From Agrococcus baldri (lineage in GTDB: Bacteria > Actinomycetota > Actinomycetes > Actinomycetales > Microbacteriaceae): a stretch of DNA of 64,000 bases. Below, one piece after another: positions 53,314 through 61,487 of the stretch. The position numbers and the translations under genes were made by a program. Every line of letters begins with the position of its first letter. Position 1 is the stretch's first letter. Below the pieces are notes generated by a model that ran no database searches, was not told where the DNA came from, and saw nothing but the letters and a program-made list of their open reading frames with translations. The DNA is taken from positions 124,001 to 188,000 of the forward strand of contig FOZN01000001.1 of the NCBI GenBank assembly GCA_900114805.1, written 5' to 3'.

Positions 53314-53822
53314 GCCGCGCCGCCGTCCCCATCGGGCCCGCCCGCGACGACCTCGCCGGCGACCAGGATGGTCGGCTCGTGCAGCACCGGGAAGGCGACG
53401 GATGCGGCGATGAAGCAGTCCTCGGACGCGTGCCCGTGCGCGTCCAGCGCGTCCTCGGCCTGGGACGCATCCGTGATCGTCACCACCGGGCGCAGCAGCG
53501 CGCTCGTGAAGCGGCCGCCGGTGCCTGCGGTCTCCATCGTCGCGGTCGCCTGGTCGCGGTAGGCGGTGACGACGATGCCGCGGCTGGCGGCCTGGTGCAG
53601 GTAGCTGAGCATGTGGCACTGCGCGAGCGCCGTCAGCAGCAGCTGCTCGGGGTTGTGGCGCTTCGCGTCACCGCGGAAGGTCTTGTCGCTCGAGCCCAGG
53701 ATGTCGGGCAGCCCGTCGATGCGCACGACGTGATCGCGCGTGTAGGAGCGGTAGGTGGCGGTGCCCTGATCGCCCGCTCCGGTCCACTCGACCTCGACGG
53801 CATAGGCGTGCTGCATAGGCAT
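53310..53822 (-). CDS. OsmC/Ohr-family protein
   Basis: A 170-residue OsmC-family protein, thiol peroxidase fold acting on organic hydroperoxides. The two redox Cys lie in [17 protein letters not shown] and [24 protein letters not shown] is the family segment. Closer in layout to the OsmC-like group of general peroxide-related proteins than to Ohr. Leaderless: TAGGGT is 6 nt before the first ATG, which decides that start over a second ATG two codons in. First gene of the transcript leading to dxr. Confidence 0.93.
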   Translation of the reverse strand: MPMQHAYAVEVEWTGAGDQGTATYRSYTRDHVVRIDGLPDILGSSDKTFRGDAKRHNPEQLLLTALAQCHMLSYLHQAASRGIVVTAYRDQATATMETAGTGGRFTSALLRPVVTITDASQAEDALDAHGHASEDCFIAASVAFPVLHEPTILVAGEVVAGGPDGDGGAA

Positions 53823-53828
53823 GCCGCC

Positions 53829-53834
53829 ACCCTA
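53829..53834 (-). promoter_or_regulatory. -10 element TAGGGT of leaderless OsmC-dxr transcript
   Basis: TAGGGT, 6 nt before the ATG at 53822. Confidence 0.6.
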
Positions 53835-53925
53835 TGCCGAGGCCCTCGTGGCGCTTCCAGCATCGGCGGGCCGTGATGGGCGGATCACCAGTGCCGACCG
53901 GCTGTCCTGACCATGCCGCTCAGCG

Positions 53926-53931
53926 TAGGAT
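53926..53931 (+). promoter_or_regulatory. -10 element TAGGAT of leaderless gabT-ald transcript
   Basis: TAGGAT, 7 nt before the ATG at 53939. Confidence 0.6.
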
Positions 53932-53938
53932 CGGCGGC

Positions 53939-55273
53939 ATGACCGACATCGCCGCGCCTGCGCTCTCCCGCTCCATCGTCACCGAGATCCCCGGCCCGAA
54001 CAGCCGCGCCCTGCTGGAGCGCAAGGAGCGCGTCGTCGCGAAGGCGGTGCCGCACCAGCTGCCCGTGTTCATCGAGTCGGCGCACGACGCGATCATCACC
54101 GACGTCGACGGCAACCGGTTCATCGACCTCGGCTGCGGCATCGGCGTCACGACCATCGGTCACACCAACGACAAGGTGGTGGCCGCGGTGCGCGAGCAGG
54201 TGGGCAAGCTCACGCACTCGCTGTTCGGCACCACGCCCTATGAGCCCTACGTGCGGGTCGCCGAGTACCTCGCGGCGCACACCCCGGGCGACCACGCCAA
54301 GAAGTCGTTCTTCGTGAACTCAGGCTCGGAGGCTGTCGAGAACGGCGTGAAGATCGCGCGCAAGTACACCGGCCGCCGCGCCGTCGCCGTCGTCGAGCAC
54401 GGCTACCACGGCCGCACGAACCTGACGATGACCATGAACTACAAGCCGATGCCGTACGCATCCGGCATGGGCCCGCTCGCCTCTGACATCTTCCACGCGC
54501 CGGGCTCCTACCCGCTGCAGGACGGGCTGACGGGCGCTGAGGCCGCCGAGCGCACCCAGTACTACCTCGAGAAGCACGTGGGCGTCGAGGACCTCTCGTG
54601 CCTCGTGATCGAGCCCATCCAGGGCGAGGGCGGGTTCATCGTGCCCGCTGACGGCTACCTGCCCGCCATGCAGGAGTGGTGCACCGCAAACGGCGTCGTC
54701 ATGATCGCCGATGAGGTGCAGTCCGGCATCTGCCGCACCGGCGCGACCTTCGCCTCCGAGCACTTCGACTGGGTGCCCGACCTGGTGCTCTCGGCCAAGG
54801 GCATCGCCGGCGGCCTGCCGCTGGCCGGTGTCACCGGCCGCGCCGAGATCATGGACAGCGTGCATGTCGGCGGCCTGGGCGGCACCTTCGGCGGCAACCC
54901 GATCGCGTGCGCCGCCGCGGTGGCGATCTTCGAGCAGCTCGAGGCCGACGACCTGAACGGCGAGGCGCAGCGCATCGAGCGCGTGATGCGGCCGCTGCTG
55001 GACCAGCTGGCCGAGCAGCACCCCGAGATCATCGAGGTGCGCGGCAAGGGCGCGATGCTGGCGATCGAGTTCATCGACCCGGAATCGGGCGCACCGATCC
55101 CGACCGCTCCGATCTCGGCGGCAGCCGGGCTCGACGGCGTGCTCGTGCTGACCGCCGGCACCGACTACAACGTGCTGCGCTTCCTGCCGAGCCTCGCGAT
55201 CACCGACGACCAGATCCGCGAGGCGATCGATGTGATCGGCCGCGCGATCGCGTCGAGCCTGAGCGCCAAGTGA
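53939..55273 (+). CDS. gabT: 4-aminobutyrate aminotransferase
   Basis: PLP enzyme of class III aminotransferases, 444 residues. Contains DVDGNRFIDLGCGIGVTTIGH, VNSGSEAVENGVKIAR (phosphate-binding), EHGYHGRTN, IEPIQGEGGF, ADEVQSGICRTG and the Schiff-base Lys in LVLSAKGIAGGLPLAG. GABA is the likely amino donor, giving succinate semialdehyde and glutamate. The next gene is alanine dehydrogenase, starting inside its stop codon (TGATG), so a 2-oxoacid/alanine exchange role is plausible. An upstream frame extension was rejected because the promoter lies in it. Confidence 0.94.
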   Translation: MTDIAAPALSRSIVTEIPGPNSRALLERKERVVAKAVPHQLPVFIESAHDAIITDVDGNRFIDLGCGIGVTTIGHTNDKVVAAVREQVGKLTHSLFGTTPYEPYVRVAEYLAAHTPGDHAKKSFFVNSGSEAVENGVKIARKYTGRRAVAVVEHGYHGRTNLTMTMNYKPMPYASGMGPLASDIFHAPGSYPLQDGLTGAEAAERTQYYLEKHVGVEDLSCLVIEPIQGEGGFIVPADGYLPAMQEWCTANGVVMIADEVQSGICRTGATFASEHFDWVPDLVLSAKGIAGGLPLAGVTGRAEIMDSVHVGGLGGTFGGNPIACAAAVAIFEQLEADDLNGEAQRIERVMRPLLDQLAEQHPEIIEVRGKGAMLAIEFIDPESGAPIPTAPISAAAGLDGVLVLTAGTDYNVLRFLPSLAITDDQIREAIDVIGRAIASSLSAK

Positions 55274-56385
55274 TGCGGATCGGGGTCCCCCGCGAGACGA
55301 AGGCAGACGAAGCGCGGGTCGCCCTTACGGCGACCGGCGCGACCGAGCTCGTCGCCCGCGGCCACGAGGTGCTGGTGGAGACCGGCGCCGGCGCCGGCAG
55401 CGGCTTCCCGGATACCGCCTACGAGGAGGCCGGTGCGCGCATCGTCGCGACCGCGGCCGAGGCGTGGGCGGCCGAGCTGGTGCTGAAGGTCAAGGAGCCG
55501 ATCCCGGCCGAGTACGGCTTCCTGCGCGAGGACCTGACGCTGTTCGCCTACCTGCACCTGGCGGCGGAGCCGGTGCTGGCGCAGGCGCTGCTCGACGCGG
55601 GCACGACGGCGATCGCCTACGAGACGGTGCGCGCGCCCGACGGCTCGCTGCCGATGCTCGCCCCCATGAGCGAGGTCGCCGGCCGGCTCTCGGTCGTGCA
55701 GGGCGCCTCCCTGCTGACCGCCCCCGCCGGCGGTGCCGGGCTGCTGCTGGGCGGCGTGCCCGGCACCCGTACGGGCCACACGGTCGTGGTCGGCGGCGGC
55801 GTCGCCGGCACGGCCGCGGTCGAGATGGCCGTGGGCCTCGGCTCGCGCGTGACGGTGCTCGACGTCTCGCTCCCCCGCCTGCGGCAGTTCGACACCATCT
55901 ACGGCGGCCGCGTGCAGACGCTGCACTCGAACCGCGTCACCGTCTCGGAGTCGGTGCGCGACGCCGACCTGGTGATCGGCTCGGTGCTGATCCCCGGCGC
56001 GAAGGCGCCGAAGCTCGTCACCACCGAGATGGTCCAGGCCATGCGGCCCGGTTCCGTGCTGGTCGACATCGCGATCGACCAGGGCGGCTGCTTCGCCGAC
56101 TCGCGGCCGACGACCCACCAGCAGCCGACCTTCCGCGTGCACGACACCGTCTTCGCATGCGTCACGAACCTGCCGGGCGCGGTGCCGCGCACCTCGACCG
56201 AGGCGCTCACCAACGCCACGCTGCACGCGACCACGCGGCTGGCCGATCTCGGCTGGCGGGGGGCGCTGCAGGCGGATGCGGGACTGGCGGCCGGGCTGAA
56301 CACCACCGGCGGGCAGGTGGCCAATGCCGCGGTCGCGTCGGCGCTCGACACTCAGGCGACGCCGCTCGCCTCGCTGCTGGGGTAG
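55273..56385 (+). CDS. ald: Alanine dehydrogenase
   Basis: NAD-dependent interconversion of L-alanine and pyruvate plus ammonia. The 370-residue protein has MRIGVPRETKADEARVAL, the catalytic Lys in VLKVKEPIPAEYGF, YLHLAAEP with the catalytic His, the Rossmann motif VVVGGGVAGTAAVEMAVGLG (split), and DIAIDQGGCFADSR, a family hallmark. Length is typical (about 371). 1-nt overlap with gabT. Its last 34 nt overlap the convergent FtsK-like gene. Confidence 0.97.
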   Translation: MRIGVPRETKADEARVALTATGATELVARGHEVLVETGAGAGSGFPDTAYEEAGARIVATAAEAWAAELVLKVKEPIPAEYGFLREDLTLFAYLHLAAEPVLAQALLDAGTTAIAYETVRAPDGSLPMLAPMSEVAGRLSVVQGASLLTAPAGGAGLLLGGVPGTRTGHTVVVGGGVAGTAAVEMAVGLGSRVTVLDVSLPRLRQFDTIYGGRVQTLHSNRVTVSESVRDADLVIGSVLIPGAKAPKLVTTEMVQAMRPGSVLVDIAIDQGGCFADSRPTTHQQPTFRVHDTVFACVTNLPGAVPRTSTEALTNATLHATTRLADLGWRGALQADAGLAAGLNTTGGQVANAAVASALDTQATPLASLLG

Positions 56386-59177
56386 CGCAGCCGCTCGAAG
56401 CGGCCGCCGTCGAGCACCCAGGCCGGTGCCGAGCGCATCGGCGGCGGCGGCGGCGCGTGCCGCAGCACCTGTCGCAGCTGCCGCTCGTCCACCCCGAGCA
56501 CCAGCACCGGCCGCTCGGCGCGCAGCCGGTCGAGCTCGCCCCACGCCGCCTCCCACTCGCCGACCGAGCCGAGCACGAGCTCGGGGGCGGCACCCGTGGC
56601 GGGCCCCGCTGCGTCGCCGCCGGCGGCACCCTGCCCCGGCTTCGCCGAGCGCGCCGCCAGGTCGAGCGCGGCGAGCGCGGCCGGCAGCTGCGCACCCGGG
56701 CCGAGCACCGCGGCGATCGGGCCCTCCGGCAGCGGCACCGCGCGGGGCGCGCGCCTGGCCGCCGGGCCCTCGGGCAGCGCGAGCTGGATGCGCTCGTCGT
56801 CGAGCCAGCCCGCGCCGGGCGGCAGCGCGCCGTCGTGCAGATGCCCGGCGCCGCCGGCCACGATGTGCTCCTGCCTGCTCGCGATGCGCAGCAGGATGCG
56901 CAGCTCGGCCAGCGGCGCGATCTGCCCCATCGCGGTCGAGACCCGGCGCGCGGTGAGCGCCACCGGCGACCCCTCCCGCATGCGGCGGGCGAGGGTCTGC
57001 GCGACGCTCGACTGCTGCTCGTCGCTGAGGCGAGCCAGCTGCAGGTCGAGGTCGTCGACCACCAGCGGGCCGGGCTCGTGCAGCGCATCCCAGAGGGCGT
57101 CCTCGCGGTCGACGACGCTCGTGCCGAGCTGGCCGGCGAGCAGCTCGGCGAGGCTCGTGCGGCCGCTCGCCGCTCCCCCGACCACCAGTAGCGCGCCGTC
57201 GGTCCGCGGCCGCCACAGCACCGGCGCGACCAGCTGCTCTGCGGGTCGGTCGACGAGGCCCAGCCGGATTCCCGCGGGCGCGGTGTCCGTGCGCGCGGCG
57301 TCCGAGCGCACGGCGTCCGAGCGCACGGCGTCCGAGCGCACGGCGTCCGACTGCCCACCCGTGCCGACCCTCCCGGCTGCCGCGGCGCGGATCGCCGCGT
57401 CGACGGCCGCCAGCGGCAACGAGGCCGGCAGCGGCTCGCGCCAGGGCCGCGGGGCGCGCGGCTGCTCGGCGGCCGCAGCGACCAGCGCGGCCAGGTGCGC
57501 GGGCCCGGCCAGCGCCGCCTGCGCCGTGCGGGTGGCCCCGCCGCTGACCCGCACGACGCAGCGACCGCGTGCCGCCAGCGGGATCGACGCGGCCGAGGCG
57601 TCACCGGTGACGGCGACCGCGTCGTGCTCGTCGGTGACGCGCAGCGAGATGCGGATGCCGCAGTTGGCCAGCAGCGAGTCGCGCACCGCCTCTGCAGGCC
57701 GCTGCGTGCAGAGCACCAGGTGCACGCCGAGCGAGCGGCCGCGGGCGGCGAGATCGACGAAGAGCCGGTGCAGGTCGGGCAGCTCGGCGAGCATGGCGGC
57801 GAACTCGTCGACCACGATCACCAGCCGCGGCATGCCCACGGCCTCCTCGATCGATCGCGCGCCCTGCTCGGCCAGCAGCCGCTCGCGGCGGCGCAGCTCG
57901 GCCTTCAGGCTCTCGATCGCGCGCACCGCGCCCGCCTGGTCGAGATCGGTCATCACGCCGACGCAGTGCGCCAGGCCCAGCAGCGGCGCGAAGGAGGCGC
58001 CGCCCTTGAAGTCGACCAGGAGGAACGAGACCTCCGCGGTCGAGCGCCCGGCGGCCATCGCCGCCACCCAGGCGATCAGCAGCTCGCTCTTGCCAGAGCC
58101 CGTCGTGCCGCCGACCACCGCGTGCGGGCCATCGCGCACGAGGTCGAGCTCGATCGGCGCCTCGTCGGCGAGGAAGACCGCGGCGAGCCCGCCCTCGGCC
58201 ACCGGCAGCGTCTCGAGCTCGACATGGGCGGGCAGGCCGCCCGCCAGCCGGATGCCGGCGTGCGCGGCTGCCGCAGCCAGGGTCTCGACCGCCGCCAGCG
58301 CCTCGCGCTCGGCGATCGCCGCGGGGGTGCAGGTGCGCTCGCCGACGCGCGCCGCATCGAGCGAGGCGTGCACGACGATGCGGCACTCGCGCGGCAGCTG
58401 CGAGGCGTGCTCGGCCACCGCGATCGTCACCTCCACACCGTCGCCCACCAGGCGCACGCTCGAGCCCGGCTCGCGGTGGATCGGATGCGGCAGCTGCGCC
58501 AGCCAGTCCCAGGCCGGGTCGGCTGGGACGATCGCCTCCGCGGCGTCGGGTGGCACCGCATCCGCCGCCTGCACGACCGCCGAGCGCGCGAGTGCGAGGG
58601 CGATGAGCGGCGGACCGACGATGCCGATCCCCTCGCGCGCGTCGACCACGAGCGGGCCCTCGACGACCGCCGCCGCCGAGCGCAGCCGCTCGGCCTGCTC
58701 GGCGGCACCCAGCCTGCGCACCGCCGGCTCGGTCGCCGGCACCTCGCCCTCGACGGCGATGCCGGAGGCCAGCGGCCCCGTGCCCAGCACCACCGGCACC
58801 GCAGCGCCGGGCTCCCGCCGCCACCGGTGCGGATCATGGGAGGGACGGGCGGCCACGGCCCGCGGCCCCGGGTGCGCGGCGGCGAGCTCGGCCCGCTGCT
58901 CGTCGAGCGCCGTGTCGATCCGGTTCGCGACCTCGGCGATCTCGGCCCTCCAGCGCGCCGCCTCCCGCGCGCGCCGTCGCTTGCGATTGCGGCGGCCGTC
59001 GCCCATGCTCGCCACCGCGATCACCGGTCCGAGGATGGCGAAGACCAGCACCGTGGGCGTCTGCAGCAGCAGCCACATGGCGCCGGCGCCCAGCACCGGC
59101 GCCAGGCTCGCCAGCAGCGGGAACGGCGCGGGCTCGGGGTCTGCGGGCGGGCGCGGCAGGTCGATGCGGGTCGGCAT
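56352..59177 (-). CDS. FtsK/SpoIIIE-type membrane ATPase (EccC-like)
   Basis: A 941-residue protein with two N-terminal membrane helices (about residues 21-58), a central region, an FtsK/SpoIIIE ATPase domain with Walker A GGTTGSGKS (356-364), LLVDFKGGASF and Walker B RLVIVVDEFAAM (451-462), then a 15-bp-repeat linker (SDAVR units) and a second ATPase-like domain with a degenerate Walker A GGAASGRTS (Lys to Arg). EccC-type motors drive type VII secretion, but no WXG100, EccB, EccD or EccE gene is present here. It sits next to the pseudo-transglutaminase-DUF58-MoxR genes. ATG without a clear ribosome-binding site. Confidence 0.9.
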   Translation of the reverse strand: MPTRIDLPRPPADPEPAPFPLLASLAPVLGAGAMWLLLQTPTVLVFAILGPVIAVASMGDGRRNRKRRRAREAARWRAEIAEVANRIDTALDEQRAELAAAHPGPRAVAARPSHDPHRWRREPGAAVPVVLGTGPLASGIAVEGEVPATEPAVRRLGAAEQAERLRSAAAVVEGPLVVDAREGIGIVGPPLIALALARSAVVQAADAVPPDAAEAIVPADPAWDWLAQLPHPIHREPGSSVRLVGDGVEVTIAVAEHASQLPRECRIVVHASLDAARVGERTCTPAAIAEREALAAVETLAAAAAHAGIRLAGGLPAHVELETLPVAEGGLAAVFLADEAPIELDLVRDGPHAVVGGTTGSGKSELLIAWVAAMAAGRSTAEVSFLLVDFKGGASFAPLLGLAHCVGVMTDLDQAGAVRAIESLKAELRRRERLLAEQGARSIEEAVGMPRLVIVVDEFAAMLAELPDLHRLFVDLAARGRSLGVHLVLCTQRPAEAVRDSLLANCGIRISLRVTDEHDAVAVTGDASAASIPLAARGRCVVRVSGGATRTAQAALAGPAHLAALVAAAAEQPRAPRPWREPLPASLPLAAVDAAIRAAAAGRVGTGGQSDAVRSDAVRSDAVRSDAARTDTAPAGIRLGLVDRPAEQLVAPVLWRPRTDGALLVVGGAASGRTSLAELLAGQLGTSVVDREDALWDALHEPGPLVVDDLDLQLARLSDEQQSSVAQTLARRMREGSPVALTARRVSTAMGQIAPLAELRILLRIASRQEHIVAGGAGHLHDGALPPGAGWLDDERIQLALPEGPAARRAPRAVPLPEGPIAAVLGPGAQLPAALAALDLAARSAKPGQGAAGGDAAGPATGAAPELVLGSVGEWEAAWGELDRLRAERPVLVLGVDERQLRQVLRHAPPPPPMRSAPAWVLDGGRFERLRYPSSEASGVA
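57276..57350 (-). repeat. 15-bp minisatellite inside the FtsK-like gene
   Basis: Five tandem units on the minus strand (SDAVR x3, then SDAAR and TDTAP); the three central units are identical. In frame (5 residues each), so copy-number change lengthens a linker between the two ATPase domains without breaking it. Confidence 0.85.
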
Positions 59178-59236
59178 GGCGGCAGGATGCGCCAGCGGCG
59201 CGCGCGTGCGCGGCGGGCGACGGCGCGCCTGTGGAG

Positions 59237-59325
59237 AGCGCCGCGGCAGCCATCGCCGGCGGCGGGCCCATCGGGAGCGCCGCGGCAGCCACGGCCGGCG
59301 GCGGGCCCATCGGGAGCGCTGCGGC
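59237..59325. repeat. 39-bp tandem repeat between the FtsK-like and transglutaminase-like genes
   Basis: Two full units (59237-59275 and 59276-59314, two differences) and a partial third. Fills much of the 156-bp gap on the minus strand between two co-oriented genes. Unit length is a multiple of 3, but I see no credible gene in it. Confidence 0.7.
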
Positions 59326-59333
59326 CGCGCTCG

Positions 59334-61487
59334 CTAGCGCCGCACGAGCGAGGCGGGGTTCAGCCGAGTCAGGAGCGGCTGCAGCCATCCCTGACCGGCG
59401 TCGCGCGCGTCGAGCACCGCGCGGCCCAGCATCCACGTCGCGTCGACCTCGGGCTCGCTGGGCGGGTCGGCCGCGAACACGGCGCGGTCCACGCGGTGCG
59501 CGAGCTCGCGCATGCGCGCGTCGGCGGCCGCCTGCTCGAGGCGCGTGCCGCCGGGCGGCAGCGTCTCGCCGCGGTCGCGGAGCCCGTCGACCACCTCGGC
59601 CCACGCGCCCTCCGCCCGATCGCGCGGCTCCTCGGCGCTCCGTCGCCGCCGGCGGCGCACGACCTTCGCCACCACCAGCCCGACCGGGATCGCGGCGACG
59701 AGCGCCAGCAGACCGAGCACCGCGGCACTGGCGGCGAGCACCTGCAGCAGCCGCGCCATGCCGTCGTCGGTGTCCTGCGGCGCGCTGGGTGCCGCGGCGT
59801 CACCGCCCTCGGTCTGCCCGCCGGGGGCCGGTGCGGGCGCCTGCTGCATCGGCGGCTCCTCGACGGTCGTCGGCGAGCCCTGCTCCTGCTCGGGGATCGG
59901 TCGCGGCTCCGGCGTCACGTCGAGCCCCACCCAGCCGGCCTCCGTCCGCACCTCGATCCACGCATCCGCATCGGCGCCGACGACGCCGGTCGGCTGGCCG
60001 GACGCGATGCCCTCGGGCGTGAAGCCGACGACCACCCGCGCGTCGAAGCCCAGCTGCCGCGCCAGCAGCATGGCGGCGGTGGCGTACTGCTCGGCGTCGC
60101 CGATCATCGGCTCGGCGAACATCTCCTCGAGCCGCTCGAGCGAGTGCCCGGGGCGCGAGGGCGCCTCGTCGGCCTCCACGCCATGGCTGACGTAGCCGTC
60201 GGCGCGCAGCCCCTCGAGCATCGCGGCGAGCCGCTCGCTGGGCGTCGCCGCCTCGCCCGTCCACGCCGCGAGCCGGCCGAGCATGGCGTCGGGCAGCGAC
60301 TGCGAGCCCTGCCGGGGGTCGGCGGGCTCGAGCGCGGCCACGGCCTCCGGCGCGACCATCGGGTGGCCGGGCTCGGAGAGCATCTGGTAGCCGTCGCCGG
60401 GCGCGATGCCGAGCTCCAAGAAGTAGGTGCCGAGCGCGTCGTTGCGGTGCAGCCCGGCGGCGAGCCGCTCGGCGCGGTCGCCCACGAAGCGGATCGCGGA
60501 GGGGCTGCCCACCACCGGCAGCCACGGGGTGGTCAGCGCGTCGACCGTGACGCCGATCACGCGGCCGTCGCCCGGCTCGGCGATCGGCACGCGCTCGAAC
60601 GCCGAGCGGCCGATGCCCAGCACCTCGCCGTCGTAGCTCTCCAGCACGGCCATGCGGATGCGGTCACCCGGCTCGAGACCGGTGACCGTCAGCTGGGCGG
60701 CGTCACGGCTCTCGGGCGACCAGAAGGAGCGGTAGGCGGCCAGCGGCGAGGTGCCCTGGAGATCGATCGACGAGGGGCTGTCGCCGCGCAGCACCGTGCG
60801 GTCGGGCAGCGGGACGACCGCACCCGCCGCGCCGGCGGCGCCCACCGCGAGCACCGCGACCACCGCACCGGCGCCGACCCGGCGCGCGAGCGACGAGAGC
60901 GCGCGGGGAGCCCTGCGGCGGCGGCGCGCCTGCCGCACGATGGCGACGTACCCGGCGATCGGCACGATCGAGGCCAGCCCCGTCAGCCACGGGTTGGGCA
61001 GCTCGTGCGGACCCCACAGGATCGACCAGGCCGCGATGGCGGCCGGCACGAGCGCCGCGGTCTCCGCCCGCTTCGAGCGGAGCGCGAGCGACACGCCGAT
61101 GATCGTGCCGGCGAGCACCAGGACGACCGGTGCCATGAGCAGCGAGTCGCCGGTGCCGACCGGCAGGCCGATGGTCAGCAGGCGGCGCCAGGCGAGCACC
61201 ACCGCGGCGGCGGCGTCCGGCAGGGCCGGCAGCCACTCCCCGCGAGGGATGCGCTGGGGCGCGGTGAGCGGCACGGCGAGCAGGGCGAGCGCGGCGAGGC
61301 CGGTGAGGATGATCGTGATCGACGACCAGTGGCGCACGGTGCCCAGCCACGCGATCGCGGCGCCGACGAGCAGCACGACGGCCAGCGCCACCACCAGCTG
61401 CAGCGTGCCGAAGATCCACCACATGGGCACGCAGGCGGCACCGATGGCCAGCAGCAGCATCGCGACGGCGGGGGCGCGCTGGATCAT
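59334..61487 (-). CDS. Transglutaminase-like membrane protein lacking catalytic Cys and His
   Basis: A 717-residue TgpA/DUF3488-type protein: about seven N-terminal helices (residues 8-225), a large extracytoplasmic part with a transglutaminase-core domain, another helix (about 580-608) and a cytoplasmic tail. In the core the usual GYCEQFA reads GDAEQYA (Ala465 in the Cys place) and the usual HAWVEV reads DAWIEV (Asp508 in the His place); only the triad Asp (LDVTP, Asp523) remains. So cysteine-protease or cross-linking chemistry is not expected. ATGA overlap with DUF58 upstream. Confidence 0.92.
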   Translation of the reverse strand: MIQRAPAVAMLLLAIGAACVPMWWIFGTLQLVVALAVVLLVGAAIAWLGTVRHWSSITIILTGLAALALLAVPLTAPQRIPRGEWLPALPDAAAAVVLAWRRLLTIGLPVGTGDSLLMAPVVLVLAGTIIGVSLALRSKRAETAALVPAAIAAWSILWGPHELPNPWLTGLASIVPIAGYVAIVRQARRRRRAPRALSSLARRVGAGAVVAVLAVGAAGAAGAVVPLPDRTVLRGDSPSSIDLQGTSPLAAYRSFWSPESRDAAQLTVTGLEPGDRIRMAVLESYDGEVLGIGRSAFERVPIAEPGDGRVIGVTVDALTTPWLPVVGSPSAIRFVGDRAERLAAGLHRNDALGTYFLELGIAPGDGYQMLSEPGHPMVAPEAVAALEPADPRQGSQSLPDAMLGRLAAWTGEAATPSERLAAMLEGLRADGYVSHGVEADEAPSRPGHSLERLEEMFAEPMIGDAEQYATAAMLLARQLGFDARVVVGFTPEGIASGQPTGVVGADADAWIEVRTEAGWVGLDVTPEPRPIPEQEQGSPTTVEEPPMQQAPAPAPGGQTEGGDAAAPSAPQDTDDGMARLLQVLAASAAVLGLLALVAAIPVGLVVAKVVRRRRRRSAEEPRDRAEGAWAEVVDGLRDRGETLPPGGTRLEQAAADARMRELAHRVDRAVFAADPPSEPEVDATWMLGRAVLDARDAGQGWLQPLLTRLNPASLVRR

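Noticed and set aside
56352-59177. Type VII (ESX) secretion locus based on the EccC-like ATPase
   Set aside because: No WXG100 substrate, EccB, EccD, EccE or mycosin gene in the window; neighbours are MoxR, DUF58 and a transglutaminase-like gene. The region beyond 64 kb is unseen.
59178-59333. Small repeat protein gene in the gap between the FtsK-like and transglutaminase-like genes
   Set aside because: A minus-strand frame with Ala/Pro-rich 13-residue repeats exists, but it runs on into FtsK-coding DNA and has no ribosome-binding site. Described as a tandem repeat only.
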